From positions 62,001 to 126,000 of the forward strand of contig NW_027488979.1 of NCBI RefSeq assembly GCF_050948215.1: a stretch of 64,000 nt of DNA, in the 5' to 3' direction. The first letter of the stretch is position 1, and every line of letters begins with the position of its first letter. Positions 14,270 through 29,269 of the stretch are shown here, one piece after another. The translations under genes and the position numbers were made by a program. This stretch comes from Halictus rubicundus (Eukaryota; Arthropoda; Insecta; Hymenoptera; Halictidae). The notes beneath the pieces were generated by a model that saw nothing but the letters and a program-made list of their open reading frames with translations, did no database searches and had not been told where the DNA came from.

Positions 14270-14584
14270 AGGATAGGATAGAGGATAGGATAGGATAGAG
14301 GATAGGATAGGATAGAGGATAGGATAGGATAGAGGATAGGATAGGATAGAGGATAGGATAGGATAGAGGATAGGATAGGATAGAGGATAGGATAGGATAG
14401 AGGATAGGATAGGATAGAGGATAGGATAGGATAGAGGATAGGATAGGATAGAGGATAGGATAGGATAGAGGATAGGATAGGATAGAGGATAGGATAGGAT
14501 AGAGGATAGGATAGGATAGAGGATAGGATAGGATAGAGGATAGGATAGGATAGAGGATAGGATAGGATAGAGGATAGGATAGGA
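14270..14584. repeat. Homogeneous run of perfect 17-bp satellite units
   Basis: About 18 consecutive near-perfect copies of GAGGATAGGATAGGATA. This is the cleanest stretch of the 17-mer in the window and defines the base unit. Just upstream (14,161-14,222) the 12-bp form GAGGATAGGATA runs for several copies. Similar clean runs occur near 25,310-25,485 and 29,000-29,145. Confidence 0.85.
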
Positions 14585-17500
14585 TACAGGATAGGATAGG
14601 ATAGATAGTAGGATAGGATAGGGAAAAGGATAGGATTAAGGATAGGATAGGATAGAGGATACTATAGGATAGAGGCTAGGATACGATAGAGGATACGATA
14701 GGATACAGGATAGGATACGATAGAGGATAGGATAGGATAGAGGGTAGGATAGGGGATTGGATAGGATAGAGGATAGGAGACGATATGAGGATAGGATAGG
14801 ATAGAGAATAGGATACGATAGATGACATTATAGGAAAGAGGATAGGATAGGATAGATAATAGAATAGCATAGAGGATAGGATAGGATAGAGGATAGGATA
14901 GGGGATTGGATAGGATAGAGGATAGGATAGGATAGAGGATAGGATAGGATAGAGGATACGATATTATACAGGATAGGATAGAGGATAGGATAGGATAGAG
15001 GATAGGATAGGATAGAGGATAGGATAGAGGATAGGATAGGATAGAGGATAGGATAGGATAGAGGATAGGATAGGATAGAGGATAGGATAGGATAGAGGAT
15101 AGGATAGGATAGAGGATAGGATAGAGGATAGGATAGAGGATAGGATAGAGGATAGGATAGGTTAGAGGATAGGGTAGAATTTGGATAGAATACAGGATAG
15201 GATAGGATAGAGGATAGGATAGGATAGAGGATAGGATAGGATAGAGGATAGGATAGGATAGAGGATAGGATAGGATGGAGGATAGGATAGGATACAGGAT
15301 AGGATAGGATAGATAGTAGGATAGGATAGAGGATAGGATAGGATAGAGGATACTATAGGATAGAGGCAAGGATACGATAGAGGATAGGATAGGATACAGG
15401 ATAGGATACGATAGAGGATAGGATAGGATAGAGGGTAGGATAGGGGATTGGATAGGATAGAGGATAGGATAGGTTAGAGAATAGGATAGGATTGATGACA
15501 TTATAGGAAAGAGGATAGGATAGGATAGATAATAGAATAGCATAGAGGATAGGATAGGATAGAGGATAGGATAGGGGATTGGATAGGATAGAGGATAGGA
15601 GACGATATGAGGATAGGATAGGATAGAGGATAGGAGACGATATGAGGATAGGATAGGATAGAGAATAGGATAGGATAGGATAGATTATAGGATAGGATAG
15701 AGGATAGGATAGGATAGAGGATAGGATAGGATAGAGGATGGGATAGGATAGAGGATACGATATTATACAGGATAGGATAGAGGATAGGATAGGATAGAGG
15801 ATAGGATAGAGCATAGGATAGGATAGAGGATAGGATAGGATAGAGGATAGGATAGGATAGAGGATAGGATAGGATAGAGGATAGGATAGGATAGAGGATA
15901 GGATAGGATAGAGGATAGGATAGGGTAGAGGATAGGATAGGATAGAGGATAGGATAGGATAGAGGATAGGATAGGATAGAGGATAGGATAGGATAGAGGA
16001 TAGGACAGGATAGTGGATAGGATACGATAGTATAGGGGATAGGATAGGATAGAGGATAGTATAGTATAGAGGATAGGATAGGATAGAGGATAGGACAGAG
16101 GATAGGATAGGGGATTGGATAGGATAGACGATAGGATAGGATTGAGGATAGGATAGGATAGATGATAGGATAGGATAGAGGATAGAATAGGATTGAGGAT
16201 AAGATAGGATAGAGGATAGGATAGAATAGAGAATTGGATAGGGGATTGGATAAGAGAGAGGATAGGATTGGATTGAGGATAGGATAGGAAAGAGGATAGG
16301 ATAGGAAAGTGGATAGGATAGGATAGAGGATAGGATAGGATAGATGTTACGGTAGGATAGAGGATAGAATAGGATTGAGGATAAGATAGGATAGAGGATA
16401 GGATAGGATAGAGAATAGGATAGGATAGATGATATTATGGGAAAGAGGATAGGATATGATAGAGGATACGTTATTGTAGAGGATAGGATAGGATAGAGGA
16501 TAGTATAGTATAGAGGATAGAATAGGATAGAGGATAGGACAGAGGATAGGATAGGGGATTGGATAGGATAGAGGAAAGGATAGGATTGAGGATAAGATAG
16601 GATAGAGGATTGGATAGTATAAAGGATAGGATAGGATAGAGGATAGGATAGGATTCAGGATAGGATAGGATAGTGGATAGGATAGGATAGTATAGGGGAT
16701 AGGATAGGATAGAGGATAGTATAGTATAGAGGATAGGATAGGATAAAGGATAGGACAGAGGATAGGATAGGGGATTGGATAGGATAGAGGATAGGATAGG
16801 ATTGAGGATAGGATAGGATAGAGTATAGGATAGGATAGAGGATAGGATAGGATTCAGGATAGGATAGGATAGTGGATGGGATAGGATAGTATAGGGGATA
16901 GGATAGGATAGAGGATAGTATAGTATAGAGGATAGGATAGGATAAAGGATAGGACAGAGGATAGGATAGGGGATTGGATGGGATAGAGGATAGGATAGGA
17001 TTGAGGATAGGATAGGATAGAGGATAGGATAGGATAGAGGATAGGATAGGATAGGGAATAGGATAGGATAGAGGATAGGATAGGATAGAGAATTGGATAG
17101 AATAGAGGAAAGGATAGGATTGTGGATAGGATTGAGGATAGGATAGGAAATAGGATAGGATAGGATATGATAGAAGATAGGACAGAGGATAGGATAAGGG
17201 ACTGGATAGGATAGAGGATAGGATAGGATTGAGGATAGGATAGGATGGAGGATAGGAAAGGGTAGTCGATAGGATAGGATAGTATAGGGGATAGGATAGG
17301 ATAGAGGATAGTATAGTATAGAGGATAGGATAGGATAGAGGATAGGACAGAGGATAGGATAGGGGATTGGATAGGATAGAGGATAGGATAGGATAGAGAA
17401 TAGGATAGAATAGAGGAAAGGATAGGATAGAGGATAGGATAGAGGATAGGATAGGATAGAGGATAGGATAGGATAGAGGATAGGATAGGATAGAGGATAG

Positions 17501-18589
17501 GATAGGATAGAGGATAGGATAGGATAGAGGATAGGATAGAGGATAGGATAGAGGATAGGATAGGTTAGAGGATAGGGTAGAATTTGGATAGAATACAGGA
17601 TAGGATAGGATAGAGGATAGGATAGGATAGAGGATAGGATAGGATAGAGGATAGGATAGGATAGAGGATAGGATAGGATGGAGGATAGGATAGGATACAG
17701 GATAGGATAGGATAGATAGTAGGATAGGATAGAGGATAGGATAGGATAGAGGATACTATAGGATAGAGGCAAGGATACGATAGAGGATAGGATAGGATAC
17801 AGGATAGGATACGATAGAGGATAGGATAGGATAGAGGGTAGGATAGGGGATTGGATAGGATAGAGGATAGGATAGGTTAGAGAATAGGATAGGATTGATG
17901 ACATTATAGGAAAGAGGATAGGATAGGATAGATAATAGAATAGCATAGAGGATAGGATAGGATAGAGGATAGGATAGGGGATTGGATAGGATAGAGGATA
18001 GGAGACGATATGAGGATAGGATAGGATAGAGGATAGGAGACGATATGAGGATAGGAATAGGATAGAGAATAGGATAGGATAGGATAGATTATAGGATAGG
18101 ATAGAGGATAGGATAGGATAGAGGATAGGATAGGATAGAGGATGGGATAGGATAGAGGATACGATATTATACAGGATAGGATAGAGGATAGGATAGGATA
18201 GAGGATAGGATAGAGCATAGGATAGGATAGAGGATAGGATAGGATAGAGGATAGGATAGGATAGAGGATAGGATAGGGATAGAGGATAGGATAGGATAGA
18301 GGATAGGATAGGATAGAGGATAGGATAGGGTAGAGGATAGGATAGGATAGAGGATAGGATAGGATAGAGGATAGGATAGGATAGAGGATAGGATAGGATA
18401 GAGGATAGGATAGAGGATAGGATAGAGGATAGGATAGGATAGAGGATAGGATAGGATAGAGGATAGGATAGAGGATAGGATAGAGGATAGGATAGAGGAT
18501 AGGATAGAGGATAGGATAGGATAGAGGATAGGATAGAGGATAGGATAGGATAGAGGATAGGATAGAGGATAGGCTAGGATAGAGGATAG

Positions 18590-21500
18590 GGGTAGAATTT
18601 GGATAGAATACAGGATAGGATAGGATAGAGGATAGGATAGGATAGAGAGGTAGGATATGATAGAGGATAGGATAGGATAGATAGTAGGATAGGATAGGGA
18701 AAAGGATAGGATTAAGGATAGGATAGGATAGAGGATAGGATAGAGGATAGGTAGGATAGAGGATAGAATAGGATTGAGGATACGATAGGATAGAGGATAG
18801 GATAGGATAGATGATATTATGGGAAAGAGGATAGGATAGGATAGATGATATTATGGGAAAGAGGATAGGATATGATAGAGGATACGTTATTGTAGAGGAT
18901 AGAATAGGATAGAGGATAGGATAGGATAGAGGATACGATAGAGGATTGGATAGTATAAAGGATAGAATAGGATAGAGGATAGGATAGGATTGAGGATAGG
19001 AAAGGATAGAGGATACGATAGAGGATTGGATAGGATAGAGGATAGGATAGGACTCAGGATAGGATAGGATAGTGGATAGGATAGGATAGTATAGGGGATA
19101 GGATAGGATAGAAGATAGTATAGTATAAAGGATAGGATAGGATAAAGGATAGGACAGAGGATAGGATAGGGGATTGGATAGGATAGAGGATAGGATAGGA
19201 TTGAGGATAGGATAGGATAGAGGATAGGATAGGATAGAGGATAGAATAGGATTGAGGATAAGATAGGATAGAGGATAGGATAGGATAGAGGATAGGATAG
19301 GATAAAGGATAGGATAGGATAGAGAATAGGATAGAATAGAGGAAAGGATAGGATTGTGGATAGGATTGAGGATAGGATAGGAAATAGGATAGGATAGGAT
19401 AGAGGATAGGTTTTGATAGAGGATAGGACAGAGGATAGGATAAGGGACTGGGTAGGATAGAGGATAGGATAGGATTGAGGATAGGATAGGATGGAGGATA
19501 GGATAAGGGACTGGGTAGGATAGAGGATAGGATAGGATTGAGGATAGGATAGGATGGAGGATAGGATAGGATAGAGGATAGAATAGGATTGGGGACAGGA
19601 TAGGAAAGAGGATAGGATAGGATAGAGGATAGGATATACGATTGGATAGTATAAATGATAGGATAGAAAAGAGGATAGGATAGGATTGAGGATAGGATAG
19701 GATAGTGGATAGGATAGTATAGTATAGGGGATAGGATAGGATAGAGGATACGATAGAGGATTGGTTAGTATAAAGGATAGAATAGGATAGAGGATAGGAT
19801 AGGATTGAGTTTAGGAAAGGATAGAGGATACGATAGAGGATTGGATAGTATAAAGGATAGGATAGGATAGAAGATAGGATAGGATTGAGGATAGGACAGG
19901 ATAGTGGATAGGATACGATAGTATAGGGGATAGGATAGGATAGAGGATAGTATAGTATAGAGGATAGGATAGGATAGAGGATAGGACAGAGGATAGGATA
20001 GGGGATTGGATAGGATAGACGATAGGATAGGATTGAGGATAGGATAGGATAGATGGTAGGATAGGATAGAGGATAGAATAGGATTGAGGATAAGATAGGA
20101 TAGAGGATAGGATAGAATAGAGAATTGGATAGGGGATTGGATAAGAGAGAGGATAGGATTGGATTGAGGATAGGATAGGAAAGAGGATAGGATAGGAAAG
20201 TGGATAGGATAGGATAGAGGATAGGATAGGATAGATGTTACGGTAGGATAGAGGATAGAATAGGATTGAGGATAAGATAGGATAGAGGATAGGATAGGAT
20301 AGAGAATAGGATAGGATAGATGATATTATGGGAAAGAGGATAGGATATGATAGAGGATACGTTATTGTAGAGGATAGGATAGGATAGAGGATAGTATAGT
20401 ATAGAGGATAGAATAGGATAGAGGATAGGACAGAGGATAGGATAGGGGATTGGATAGGATAGAGGAAAGGATAGGATTGAGGATAAGATAGGATAGAGGA
20501 TTGGATAGTATAAAGGATAGGATAGGATAGAGGATAGGATAGGATTCAGGATAGGATAGGATAGTGGATAGGATAGGATAGTATAGGGGATAGGATAGGA
20601 TAGAGGATAGTATAGTATAGAGGATAGGATAGGATAAAGGATAGGACAGAGGATAGGATAGGGGATTGGATAGGATAGAGGATAGGATAGGATTGAGGAT
20701 AGGATAGGATAGAGTATAGGATAGGATAGAGGATAGGATAGGATTCAGGATAGGATAGGATAGTGGATGGGATAGGATAGTATAGGGGATAGGATAGGAT
20801 AGAGGATAGTATAGTATAGAGGATAGGATAGGATAAAGGATAGGACAGAGGATAGGATAGGGGATTGGATGGGATAGAGGATAGGATAGGATTGAGGATA
20901 GGATAGGATAGAGGATAGGATAGGATAGAGGATAGGATAGGATAGGGAATAGGATAGGATAGAGGATAGGATAGGATAGAGAATTGGATAGAATAGAGGA
21001 AAGGATAGGATTGTGGATAGGATTGAGGATAGGATAGGAAATAGGATAGGATAGGATAGAGGATAGGATATGATAGAAGATAGGACAGAGGATAGGATAA
21101 GGGACTGGATAGGATAGAGGATAGGATAGGATTGAGGATAGGATAGGATGGAGGATAGGAAAGGGTAGTCGATAGGATAGGATAGTATAGGGGATAGGAT
21201 AGGATAGAGGATAGTATAGTATAGAGGATAGGATAGGATAGAGGATAGGACAGAGGATAGGATAGGGGATTGGATAGGATAGAGGATAGGATAGGATAGA
21301 GAATAGGATAGAATAGAGGAAAGGATAGGATTGTGGATAGGATTGAGGATAGGATAGGAAATAGGATAGGATAGGATAGAGGATAGGATATGATAGAAGA
21401 TAGGACAGAGGATAGGATAGGGGATTGGATAGGATAGAGGATAGGATAGGATTGAGGATAGGATAGGATAGAGGATAGGATAGGATAGAGGATAGAATAG

Positions 21501-24500
21501 GATTGAGGATATGATAGGATAGAGGATAGGATAGGATAGAGGATAGGATAGAGGATAGGATAGGATAGAGGATAGGATAGAGGATAGGATAGGATAGAGG
21601 ATAGGGTAGAATTTGGATAGAATACAGGATAGGATAGGATAGAGGATAGGATAGGATAGAGGGTAGGATATGATAGAGGATAGGATAGGATAGATAGTAG
21701 GATAGGATAGGGAAAAGGATAGGATTAAGGATAGGATAGGATAGAGGATAGGATAGAGGATAGGGTAGGATAGAGGATAGAATAGGATTGAGGATACGAT
21801 AGGATAGAGAATAGGATAGGATAGATGATATTATGGGAAAGAGGATAGGATAGGATAGATGATATTATGGGAAAGAGGATAGGATATGATAGAGGATACG
21901 TTATTGTAGAGGATAGAATAGGATAGAGGATAGGATAGGATAGAGGATACGATAGAGGATTGGATAGTATAAAGGATAGAATAGGATAGAGGATAGGATA
22001 GGATTGAGGATAGGAAAGGATAGAGGATACGATAGAGGATTGGATAGGATAGAGGATAGGATAGGACTCAGGATAGGATAGGATAGTGGATAGGATAGGA
22101 TAGTATAGGGGATAGGATAGGATAGAAGATAGTATAGTATAAAGGATAGGATAGGATAAAGGATAGGACAGAGGATAGGATAGGGGATTGGATAGGATAG
22201 AGGATAGGATAGGATTGAGGATAGGATAGGATAGAGGATAGGATAGGATAGAGGATAGAATAGGATTGAGGATAAGATAGGATAGAGGATAGGATAGGAT
22301 AGAGGATAGGATAGGATAAAGGATAGGATAGGATAGAGAATAGGATAGAATAGAGGAAAGGATAGGATTGTGGATAGGATTGAGGATAGGATAGGAAATA
22401 GGATAGGATAGGATAGAGGATAGGTTTTGATAGAGGATAGGACAGAGGATAGGATAAGGGACTGGGTAGGATAGAGGATAGGATAGGATTGAGGATAGGA
22501 TAGGATGGAGGATAGGATAAGGGACTGGGTAGGATAGAGGATAGGATAGGATTGAGGATAGGATAGGATGGAGGATAGGATAGGATAGAGGATAGAATAG
22601 GATTGGGGACAGGATAGGAAAGAGGATAGGATAGGATAGAGGATAGGATATACGATTGGATAGTATAAATGATAGGATAGAAAAGAGGATAGGATAGGAT
22701 TGAGGATAGGATAGGATAGTGGATAGGATAGTATAGTATAGGGGATAGGATAGGATAGAGGATACGATAGAGGATTGGTTAGTATAAAGGATAGAATAGG
22801 ATAGAGGATAGGATAGGATTGAGTTTAGGAAAGGATAGAGGATACGATAGAGGATTGGATAGTATAAAGGATAGGATAGGATAGAAGATAGGATAGGATT
22901 GAGGATAGGACAGGATAGTGGATAGGATACGATAGTATAGGGGATAGGATAGGATAGAGGATAGTATAGTATAGAGGATAGGATAGGATAGAGGATAGGA
23001 CAGAGGATAGGATAGGGGATTGGATAGGATAGACGATAGGATAGGATTGAGGATAGGATAGGATAGATGATAGGATAGGATAGAGGATAGAATAGGATTG
23101 AGGATAAGATAGGATAGAGGATAGGATAGAATAGAGAATTGGATAGGGGATTGGATAAGAGAGAGGATAGGATTGGATTGAGGATAGGATAGGAAAGAGG
23201 ATAGGATAGGAAAGTGGATAGGATAGGATAGAGGATAGGATAGGATAGATGTTACGGTAGGATAGAGGATAGAATAGGATTGAGGATAAGATAGGATAGA
23301 GGATAGGATAGGATAGAGAATAGGATAGGATAGATGATATTATGGGAAAGAGGATAGGATATGATAGAGGATACGTTATTGTAGAGGATAGGATAGGATA
23401 GAGGATAGTATAGTATAGAGGATAGAATAGGATAGAGGATAGGACAGAGGATAGGATAGGGGATTGGATAGGATAGAGGAAAGGATAGGATTGAGGATAA
23501 GATAGGATAGAGGATTGGATAGTATAAAGGATAGGATAGGATAGAGGATAGGATAGGATTCAGGATAGGATAGGATAGTGGATAGGATAGGATAGTATAG
23601 GGGATAGGATAGGATAGAGGATAGTATAGTATAGAGGATAGGATAGGATAAAGGATAGGACAGAGGATAGGATAGGGGATTGGATAGGATAGAGGATAGG
23701 ATAGGATTGAGGATAGGATAGGATAGAGTATAGGATAGGATAGAGGATAGGATAGGATTCAGGATAGGATAGGATAGTGGATGGGATAGGATAGTATAGG
23801 GGATAGGATAGGATAGAGGATAGTATAGTATAGAGGATAGGATAGGATAAAGGATAGGACAGAGGATAGGATAGGGGATTGGATGGGATAGAGGATAGGA
23901 TAGGATTGAGGATAGGATAGGATAGAGGATAGGATAGGATAGAGGATAGGATAGGATAGGGAATAGGATAGGATAGAGGATAGGATAGGATAGAGAATTG
24001 GATAGAATAGAGGAAAGGATAGGATTGTGGATAGGATTGAGGATAGGATAGGAAATAGGATAGGATAGGATAGAGGATAGGATATGATAGAAGATAGGAC
24101 AGAGGATAGGATAAGGGACTGGATAGGATAGAGGATAGGATAGGATTGAGGATAGGATAGGATGGAGGATAGGAAAGGGTAGTCGATAGGATAGGATAGT
24201 ATAGGGGATAGGATAGGATAGAGGATAGTATAGTATAGAGGATAGGATAGGATAGAGGATAGGACAGAGGATAGGATAGGGGATTGGATAGGATAGAGGA
24301 TAGGATAGGATAGAGAATAGGATAGAATAGAGGAAAGGATAGGATTGTGGATAGGATTGAGGATAGGATAGGAAATAGGATAGGATAGGATAGAGGATAG
24401 GATATGATAGAAGATAGGACAGAGGATAGGATAGGGGATTGGATAGGATAGAGGATAGGATAGGATTGAGGATAGGATAGGATAGAGGATAGGATAGGAT

Positions 24501-24545
24501 AGAGGATAGAATAGGATTGAGGATATGATAGGATAGAGGATAGGA
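18590..24545. repeat. About 3.01-kb tandem duplication in satellite 1
   Basis: Two adjacent copies of a long block, about 18,590-21,530 and 21,604-24,545, align at a steady offset of 3,013-3,014 bp. Rare variants recur at that spacing: GACTCAGG at 19,051 and 22,065, GATATACG at 19,633 and 22,647, and GGGAAAAGG at 18,697 and 21,710. The copies differ by only scattered substitutions and single-base indels. Part of the same block also occurs at about 16.0-17.4 kb, near offset 3,885, making a third partial copy. Block ends were judged by eye. Confidence 0.8.
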
Positions 24546-27500
24546 TAGGATAGAGAATAGGATAGAATAGAGGAAAGGATAGGATTGTGGATAGGAGAGC
24601 ATGGATGATAGTATAGAGGATAGAATAGAGTATTGGATGGGATGAGGATATTATAGGATAGAGGATAGGTTAGGTTTGACGACAGGATAGGATAGAGGAT
24701 AGGATAGGATAGAGGATAGGATAGTAGAGAGGATAGGATAGGATAGAGGTTAGGATAGGATAGAGGATAGGATAGGATAGAGGATAGGATAGGATAGAGG
24801 ATAGGATAGAGGATAGGATAGGATAGAGGATAGGATAGGATAGAGGATAGGATAGGATAGAGGATAGGATAGGATAGAGGATACGATATTATACAGGATA
24901 GGATAGAGGATAGGATAGGATAGAGGATAGGATAGAGGATAGGATAGGATAGAGGAGAGGATAGGATAGAGGATAGGATAGGATAGGATAGAGGATAGGA
25001 TAGGATAGAGGATAGGATAGGATAGAGGATAGGATAGGATAGAGGATAGGATAGGATAGAGGATAGGATAGGATAGAGGATAGGATAGGATATAGGATAG
25101 GATAGAGGATAGGATAGAGGATAGGATAGAGGATAGGATAGGATAGAGGATAGGATAGTATAGAGGATAGGATAGAGGATAATATAGAGGATAGGATAGA
25201 GGATAGGATAGAGGATAGGATAGGATAGAGGATAGGATAGGATAGAGGATAGGATAGGATAGAGGATAGGATAGGATAGAGGATAGGGTAGAATTTGTAT
25301 AGAATACAGGATAGGATAGGATAGAGGATAGGATAGGATAGAGGATAGGATAGGATAGAGGATAGGATAGGATAGAGGATAGGATAGGATAGAGGATAGG
25401 ATAGGATAGAGGATAGGATAGGATAGAGGATAGGATAGGATAGAGGATAGGATAGGATAGAGGATAGGATAGGATAGAGGATAGGATAGAGGATAGGATA
25501 GAGGATAGGATAGGATAGAGGATAGGGTAGAATTTGGATAGAATACAGGATAGGATAGGATAGAGGATAGGATATGATAGAGGATAGGATAGGATAGATA
25601 GTAGGATAGGATAGGGAAAAGGATAGGATTAAGGATAGGATAGGATAGAGGATAGGATAGAGGATAGGGTAGGATAGAGGATAGAATAGGATTGAGGATA
25701 CGATAGGATAGAGGATAGGATAGGATAGATGATATTATGGGAAAGACGATAGGATAGGATAGATGATATTATGGGAAAGAGGATAGGATATGATAGAGGA
25801 TACGTTATTGTAGAGGATAGAATAGGATAGAGGATAGGATAGGATAGAGGATAGGATAGGATAGAGGATAGGATAGGATAGAGGATAGGATAGGATAGAG
25901 GATAGGATAGGATAGAGGATAGGATAGGATAGAGGATAGGATAGGATAGAGGATAGGATAGGATAGAGGATAGGATAGAGGATAGGATAGAGGATAGGAT
26001 AGGATAGAGGATAGGGTAGAATTTGGATAGAATACAGGATAGGATAGGATAGAGGATAGGATATGATAGAGGATAGGATAGGATAGATAGTAGGATAGGA
26101 TAGGGAAAAGGATAGGATTAAGGATAGGATAGGATAGAGGATAGGATAGAGGATAGGGTAGGATAGAGGATAGAATAGGATTGAGGATACGATAGGATAG
26201 AGGATAGGATAGGATAGATGATATTATGGGAAAGACGATAGGATAGGATAGATGATATTATGGGAAAGAGGATAGGATATGATAGAGGATACGTTATTGT
26301 AGAGGATAGAATAGGATAGAGGATAGGATAGGATAGAGGATACGATAGAGGATTGGATAGTATAAAGGATAGAATAGGATAGAGGATAGGATAGGATTGA
26401 GGATAGGAAAGGATAGAGGATACGATAGAGGATTGGATAGGATAGAGGATAGGATAGGATTCAGGATAGGATAGGATAGTGGATAGGATAGGATAGTATA
26501 GGGGATAGGATAGGATAGAAGATAGTATAGTATAGAGGATAGGATAGCATAAAGGATAGGACAGAGGATAGGATAGGGGATTGGATAGGATAGAGGATAG
26601 GATAGGATTGAGGATAGGATAGGAGAGAGGATAGGATAGGATAGAGGATAGAATAGGATTGAGGATAAGATAGGATAGAGGATAGGATAGGATAGAGGAT
26701 AGGATAGGATAAAGGATAGGATAGGATAGAGAATAGGATACAATAGAGGAAAGGATAGGATTGTGGATAGGATAGGATAGGATAGAGGATAGGTTTTGAT
26801 AGAGGATAGGACAGAGGATAGGATAAGGGACTGGGTAGGATAGAGGATAGGATAGGATTGAGGATAGGATAGGATGGAGGATAGGATAAGGGACTGGGTA
26901 GGATAGAGGATAGGATAGGATTGAGGATAGGATAGGATGGAGGATAGGATAGGATAGAGGATAGAATAGGATTGGGGACAGGATAGGAAAGAGGATAGGA
27001 TAGGATAGAGGATAGGATATACGATTGGATAGTATAAATGACAGGATAGAAAAGAGGATAGGATAGGATTGAGGATAGGATAGGATAGTGGATAGGATAG
27101 TATAGTATAGGGGATAGGATAGGATAGAGGATACGATAGAGGATTGGTTAGTATAAAGGATAGAATAGGATAGAGGATAGGATAGGATTGAGGATAGGAA
27201 AGGATAGAGGATACGATAGAGGATTGGATAGTATAAAGGATAGGATAGGATAGAAGATAGGATAGGATTGAGGATAGGATAGGATAGTGGATAGGATAGG
27301 ATAGTATAGGGGATAGGATAGGATAGAGGATAGTATAGTATAGAGGATAGGATAGGATAAATGATAGGACAGAGGATAGGATAGGGGATTGGATAGGATA
27401 GAGGATAGGATAGGATTGAGGATAGGATATTATAGAGGATAGGGTAGAATTTGGATAGAATACAGGATAGGATAGGATAGAGGATAGGATAGGATAGAGG

Positions 27501-29269
27501 ATAGGTTTTGATAGAGGATAGCACAGAGGATAGGATAAGGGACTGGGTAGGATAGAGGATAGGATAGGATTGAGGATAGGATAGGACGGTGGATAGGATA
27601 AGGGACTGGGTAGGGTAGAGGATAGGATAGGATTGAGGATAGGATAGGATGGAGGATAGGATAGGATAGAGGATAGAATAGGATTGGGGACAGGATAGGA
27701 AAGAGGATAGGATAGGATAGAGGATAGGATATACGATTGGATAGTATAAATGATAGGATAGAAAAGAGGATAGGATAGGATAGTGGATAGGATAGTATAG
27801 TATAGGGGATAGGATAGGATAGAGGATACGATAGAGGATTGGTTAGTATAAAGGATAGAATAGGATAGAGGATAGGATAGGATTGAGGATAGGATAGGAT
27901 AGAGGATACGATAGAGGATTGGATAGTATAAAGGATAGGATAGGATAGAAGATAGGATAGGATTGAGGATAGGATAGGATAGTGGATATGATAGGATAGT
28001 ATAGGTTATAGGATAGGATAGAGGATAGTATAGTATAGAGGATAGGATAGGATAGAGGATAGGACAGAGGATAGGAAAGAGGATAGGATAGGAAAGAGGA
28101 TAGGATAGGATTGAGGATAGGATAGGATAGATGATAGGATAGGATAGAGGATAGAATAGGATTGAGGATAAGATAGGATAGAGGATAGGATAGGATAGAG
28201 AATAGGATAGGATAGATGATATTATGGGAAAGAGGATAGGATATGATAGAGGATACGTTATTGTAGAGGATAGGATAGGATAGAGGATAGTATAGTATAG
28301 AGGATAGAATAGGATAGAGGATAGGACAGAGGATAGGATAGGGGATTGGATAGGATAGAGGAAAGGATAGGATTGAGGATAAGATAGGATAGAGGATTGG
28401 ATAGTATAAAGGATAGGATAGGATAGAGGATAGGATAGGATTCAGGATAGGATAGGATAGTGGATAGGATAGGATAGTATAGGGGATAGGATAGGATAGA
28501 GGATAGTATAGTATAGAGGATAGGATAGGATAAAGGATAGGACAGAGGATATAATAGGGGATTGGATAGGATAGAGGATACGATAGAGGATTGGTTAGTA
28601 TAAAGGATAGAATAGGATAGAGGATAGGATAGGATTGAGGATAGGAAAGGATAGAGGATACGATAGAGGATTGGATAGTATAAAGGATAGGATAGGATAG
28701 AAGATACTATAGGATTGAGGATAGGATAGGATAGTGGATAGGATAGCATGGATGATAGTATAGAGGATAGAATAGAGTATTGGATGGGATGAGGATATTA
28801 TAGGATAGAGGATAGGTTAGGTTTGACGACAGGATAGGATAGAGGATAGGATAGGATAGAGGATAGGATAGGATAGAGGATAGGATAGGATAGAGGATAG
28901 GATAGGATAGAGGATAGGATAGAGGATAGGATAGAGGATAGGATAGAGGATAGGATAGGATAGAGGATAGGGTAGAATTTGGATAGAATACAGGATAGGA
29001 TAGGATAGAGGATAGGATAGGATAGAGGATAGGATAGGATAGAGGATAGGATAGGATAGAGGATAGGATAGGATAGAGGATAGGATAGGATAGAGGATAG
29101 GATAGGATAGAGGATAGGATAGGATAGAGGATAGGATAGGATAGAGGAGAGGATAGGATAGAGGATAGGATAGGATAGTATAGGGGATAGGATAGGATAG
29201 AGGATAGTATAGTAGAGAGGATAGGATAGGATAGAGGACAGGTCAGAGGATAGGATAGGGGATTGGATA

